Source: REEB509 sp049314555 (lineage in GTDB: Bacteria > Pseudomonadota > Alphaproteobacteria > Caulobacterales > Aquidulcibacteraceae). From it: a stretch of DNA of 7,594 nt. The notes under the pieces were generated by a model. It was not told the origin of the DNA, made no database searches, and worked only from the letters and a program-made list of their open reading frames with translations. Each line of letters starts with the position of its first letter. The stretch's first letter is position 1. This document shows positions 5,639 through 7,594 of the stretch, one piece after another. The position numbers and the translations under genes are program-made. The stretch lies in NCBI GenBank assembly GCA_049314555.1, contig JBMOEW010000070.1, positions 1-7,594 of the forward strand, read 5' to 3'.

Positions 5639-5948
5639 ACCCAACCTCTAGGAAGGGAAATCAGCACTCGAAATTGCAAGGACGATGCGACGTGATGGCG
5701 AACCCGGCTCGGCCGGAGGCAGGGAAAGTCCGCGATATGTCAAGGACATCAAACGTCCGAAAACCCGAATGGACCCCAGCCTGCGAAAACCTTCAGGACC
5801 AGCGGCCTCTACGCCGCGAACACAGGCCGAACACAGGACCGTACCAAATCAGGCGCGCAAAAACGTCATTTCCCCTTGCAAGGCAGGAACCATCCACACA
5901 GGACATATCCTGTGTCACCGACAGAGGCCCTGAAACGGCTTGCCGAGC
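5639..5948. other. non-coding interval left of the right FitA/PIN pair
   Basis: No gene is supported here. Two overlapping plus-strand open frames (from 5674 and 5685) have no ribosome-binding site and unstructured, Arg/Pro-rich translations. The left half is probably the tail of the IS110 remnant. The right half holds CGAACACAGG twice (5817-5826, 5828-5837), the palindrome CCTTGCAAGG (5874-5883) and the ACACAGGA inverted repeat described separately. Confidence 0.45.
5896..5915. repeat. inverted repeat ACACAGGA / TCCTGTGT
   Basis: Perfect 8-base arms around a 4-base centre (CATA). ACACAGG also occurs at 5820-5826 and 5831-5837, so the motif is repeated in this leader. It could be a regulator site or a small hairpin; without a T-run it is unlikely to be an intrinsic terminator. 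Confidence 0.5.
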
Positions 5949-5968
5949 CTGCAGTCATTGACTAAACT
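5940..5968 (+). promoter_or_regulatory. candidate promoter of the right FitA/PIN pair
   Basis: TTGCCG (5940-5945) and TAAACT (5963-5968) are separated by 17 bases, a fair sigma-70-like pair about 30 bases upstream of the antitoxin start. The -10 lies between and across the two repeat units of the candidate operator, which fits autorepression. Confidence 0.4.
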
Positions 5969-5981
5969 GCAGTCATTGACT
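5949..5981. promoter_or_regulatory. tandem operator (two CTGCAGTCATTGACT copies)
   Basis: Perfect 15-base direct repeats at 5949-5963 and 5967-5981, spaced 18 bases start to start. Each contains a near or full palindrome (CAGTCA-T-TGACTG complete in the second copy). Repeated half-sites next to the start codon are typical for ribbon-helix-helix antitoxins, so this is inferred to be where the FitA-like protein or its toxin complex binds. The motif is unrelated in sequence to the operator of the left pair. Confidence 0.65.
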
Positions 5982-5997
5982 GCGTGATTGAGACCCC

Positions 5998-6246
5998 ATG
6001 GCGACGATGACAATTCGAAATTTGGATGAAGCTTTGAAGTCCCGGCTGCGCGTTCGGGCGGCTGAGCATGGCAAGTCCATGGAAGAAGAAGCGCGCGACA
6101 TCCTGCGGGCGGCGCTCTCGACCGATGTTAGCGCGCCGGTTGATCTCGGCAGCGCCATCCACACCCGGTTCGCGGCGCTCGGCGGAATCGATTTGTCGCC
6201 TACCACTCGGGAGCCGATTCGGGAGCCGACGGGCTTCGGATCGTGA
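5998..6246 (+). CDS. FitA-like ribbon-helix-helix antitoxin (right pair)
   Basis: An 82-residue antitoxin, the same length as the left paralogue. Residues 4-40 carry the ribbon-helix-helix domain (MTIRNLDEALKSRLRVRAAE, then GKSMEEEARDILRAAL). The remainder, with a Gly/Pro-rich end, is the toxin-binding region. The first ATG (5998) gives the family-like MATMTIRN start; the ATG three codons later is possible, and neither has a strong Shine-Dalgarno. Its last four bases overlap the toxin's GTG start (GTGA), implying coupled translation. The first half closely matches the antitoxin at 2742-2990 while the C-terminal half differs, as expected if each is specific for its own toxin. Confidence 0.92.
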   Translation: MATMTIRNLDEALKSRLRVRAAEHGKSMEEEARDILRAALSTDVSAPVDLGSAIHTRFAALGGIDLSPTTREPIREPTGFGS

Positions 6247-6665
6247 TTGTCCTCGACACCAACGTTGTCTCCGAGGTGATGCGGGCCAACCCAGCGCCAG
6301 AAGTAACGGGATGGTTTGCGCGCATGTCGCCTTCTGCCCTCTTCACAACAGCGCTGACCAAGGCCGAAGTGCTTTATGGGATCGCGTTGGTAGCGCCTGG
6401 GCGGAGAAGGGATGATCTAACTGCTGCTGCACATGGCATGTTTCAGCAGGACATGGCCGGACGTGTGCTTGCCTTCGACGGCGATGCGGCGAGGCACTTC
6501 GCCGATATCGCGGCGAGCCGCCGCCAAGCGGGTCGGCCGATCTCTCAAATTGATGCGCAAATTGCCGCTATAGCGCGTTCGCGCGGTGCAAGCTTGGCAA
6601 CGCGAAACCTCGATGACTTTGGGGATTGCGGCGTTGCCTTGATCAATCCTTGGACTGCGAAATAA
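6243..6665 (+). CDS. vapC: PIN-domain toxin, FitB/VapC type (right pair)
   Basis: A 140-residue PIN-domain ribonuclease toxin. All expected residues are present: Asp5 in IVLDTNVVSEVMR, Glu42 in LTKAEVLYGIALV, Asp104 in PISQIDAQIAAIA, and ATRNLDDF (Asn122, Asp125) followed by INPW at the C-terminus. The start is GTG overlapping the antitoxin stop; no ATG is available at the conserved N-terminus. It is a paralogue of the left toxin with the same spacing of catalytic residues. A fragment of a BrnT toxin starts right after its stop, so the downstream edge of this module is a recombination junction. I infer that the pair is functional. Confidence 0.93.
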   Translation: MIVLDTNVVSEVMRANPAPEVTGWFARMSPSALFTTALTKAEVLYGIALVAPGRRRDDLTAAAHGMFQQDMAGRVLAFDGDAARHFADIAASRRQAGRPISQIDAQIAAIARSRGASLATRNLDDFGDCGVALINPWTAK

Positions 6666-6808
6666 GTACGAAGGGCCACTCTATCGGCATGACGGCCGCC
6701 CGCGTGCTCGTTGTCGTCTACACCACACGAGACGATCGCAACCGGAGCATCTCTGCCCGCAAGGCCGAGCCGAATGAAAGGAGGTTCTATCATGAGCAAA
6801 ACGCTTGA
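6666..6808 (+). pseudogene. brnT: BrnT toxin, 5'-truncated remnant
   Basis: The frame reads IGMTAARVLVVVYTTRDDRN then RSISARKAEPNERRFYHEQN to a TGA. This matches the C-terminal half of BrnT ribonuclease toxins, where VLVVVYT, the ISARKA block and the ER-Y ending are conserved. BrnT proteins are about 90 residues, so the N-terminal half is missing. Upstream the frame merges into the end of the PIN toxin gene, in a different frame from that toxin, with no suitable start. Homology probably begins near 6680. Its last 17 bases overlap the start of the next small frame, as brnT and brnA often do. I infer a dead toxin left by recombination. Confidence 0.7.
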
Positions 6809-6824
6809 TCCCGAGGCTGTGTGA
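6792..6824 (+). pseudogene. start of an IS-interrupted gene, probably brnA antitoxin
   Basis: ATG at 6792 is preceded by AAAGGAGG (6777-6784) with a 7-base spacer, the best Shine-Dalgarno in the window. The reading MSKTLDPEAV ends at a TGA that lies inside the presumed left end of the IS1182-type element, so only about 7-8 native codons remain on this side. Position and overlap with the brnT remnant indicate the BrnA antitoxin, which also represses the operon. The remaining codons would lie beyond the insertion, outside the window. The identity is inferred from context, because the surviving residues are too few to recognise. Confidence 0.55.
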
Positions 6825-7594
6825 AAACGGCAAACCAGTTCATGCTCCAATGGTGGTCACGGAGACGTCGCATGAGCCGATTTGTCGAAGGCGAACAACG
6901 CTCTCAGCTTTCGCTTTTGCCGGCCAGCTTAGATGAATGTGTGGACGCGGAAAATCCCGTGCGCGTCGTCGACGTATTCATCGAAGAGCTCGATTTAGCG
7001 GCGTTGGGGTTCTCGGGCCCTGCTGCGACTGGTCGTCCCGGCTAGCACCCTGCCACCCTGTTGAAGATCTACCTCTACGGCTACCTCAATCGGATCCAGT
7101 CCAGCCGGCGCTTGGAACGAGAAGCCAATCGGAATGTCGAGCTGATGTGGCTGACGGGCCGCGTTGCGCCTGATTTCAAAACCATCGCCGACGTTCGCAG
7201 AGACAATGGCACCGCGATACAGTCAATCTGCTCTAGGTTTATCGCGATCTGCAGCGAACTCGGCCTGTTCAAACACGCCGTCGCCGCGATCGATGGCGCA
7301 AAGTTTAAGGCCGTCAATTCGCGCGAGCGTAACTTCACGCGCGGCAAGCTGAAGCGGCGCATGGAGCAGATAACCGAGAGCATCGAACGCTACCTGCAAG
7401 CGCTCGACACCGCGGATGCGCAGGAAGGCGGTCGCGCCAAAGCAAAGTCAGCGCGCCTATCGGACAAAATAGCCGCGATGCGCGCCAGGCTTGGCGAACT
7501 CCAACAAATCGAGGCGCAAGTGCTTGAGGCACCCGACCTCCAGATTTCGCTCACCGATCCTGATGCTCGCGCTATGGCCACCAACATGCGCGGC
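6813..7594 (+). mobile_element. IS1182-family insertion sequence, left part
   Basis: The transposase assigns the element to the IS1182 family. The left end is placed near 6813-6815, where GAGGCTGTGTGAAAAC begins; similar GGCTGTGTGAAAAC ends are known to me from this group. The reading frame of the upstream gene is destroyed at the same point, which supports the boundary. The right end, right terminal repeat and target duplication lie outside the window, so the exact end is uncertain by a few bases. Confidence 0.7.
6872..7594 (+). pseudogene. IS1182-family transposase with internal amber codon, 3' end beyond window
   Basis: A DDE-type transposase read as MSRFVEGEQRSQLSLLPASL from an ATG with GGAG eight bases upstream. 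The N-terminal DUF772-like region continues through ATGRPG, where TAG at 7043-7045 replaces the codon that is normally Tyr (GRPGYHP), and then resumes in the same frame with HPATLLKIYLYGYLNRIQSS, RRLEREANRNVELMWLTGR and PDFKTIADVRRDNG. The first catalytic Asp is codon 141 in VAAIDGAKFKAVNSRERNF. A charged, probably coiled stretch follows (about codons 160-215). The second Asp and the Glu lie beyond the window. Apart from the single nonsense codon the 241 visible codons are open, so inactivation seems recent; readthrough is possible but not indicated. I infer a non-functional copy. Confidence 0.88.

Noticed and set aside
5674..5961. A 95-codon plus-strand open frame between the IS110 remnant and the right TA pair
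   Set aside because: It has no ribosome-binding site, a low-complexity Arg/Pro/Thr-rich translation, and overlaps the repeats and the candidate operator.

Overview
The window looks like an accessory region of an alphaproteobacterial chromosome or large plasmid. GC is high, the ribosome-binding sites are proteobacterial, and the protein families (FitA/FitB and VapB/VapC pairs, a P4-type integrase, an IS1182-type transposase, IS110 and BrnT remnants) are typical of that class. No housekeeping gene is present. I would guess Sphingomonadales, Caulobacterales or Hyphomicrobiales, but nothing in the window fixes the genus.

Left part (1-1938, minus strand): one large gene for a 580-residue DUF262 protein with a C-terminal DHI-type HNH nuclease motif. 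It resembles GmrSD/SspE-type modification-dependent restriction proteins and is probably a stand-alone phage-defence nuclease. It is visibly less GC-rich than the genes to its right.

Middle-left (2329-3033, minus strand): an overlapping FitA-like antitoxin / PIN toxin pair with a palindromic candidate operator, flanked by 15-bp direct repeats. Next comes an AT-richer non-coding stretch (3034-3459) with a triple GTACTAA motif, a piece that reads as the 3' end of a tRNA-Leu-like gene (3235-3256), and a 10-bp inverted repeat. A P4-family tyrosine integrase follows (3460-4730). The tRNA-3'-end-then-integrase order is the classical edge of an integrated island. The integrase is damaged: its first 14 codons are one frame away from the rest, exactly at a GGGCCCA heptamer, and the conserved box-II Arg (HGFR) is His.

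Middle-right (4741-5449, minus strand): an AbrB-type VapB / PIN VapC pair with a readable promoter and an operator overlapping its -10. The toxin has a TTG start and a perfect 24-bp in-frame tandem duplication. A decayed IS110-family C-terminus (5516-5638) and non-coding sequence follow.

Right part (5949-7594, plus strand): a second FitA/PIN pair with a tandem-repeat operator, a 5'-truncated BrnT toxin remnant fused directly behind it, and the first codons of a downstream gene (probably brnA) with a strong Shine-Dalgarno. That gene is interrupted by an IS1182-family element, whose transposase carries an amber codon at position 58 and runs off the window.

Overall this is a defence and toxin-antitoxin hotspot: one putative restriction nuclease, three apparently intact type II TA pairs and one broken one, set among a crippled integrase and two decaying insertion sequences. 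Two paralogous FitA/PIN pairs lie in opposite orientation on either side of the integrase.
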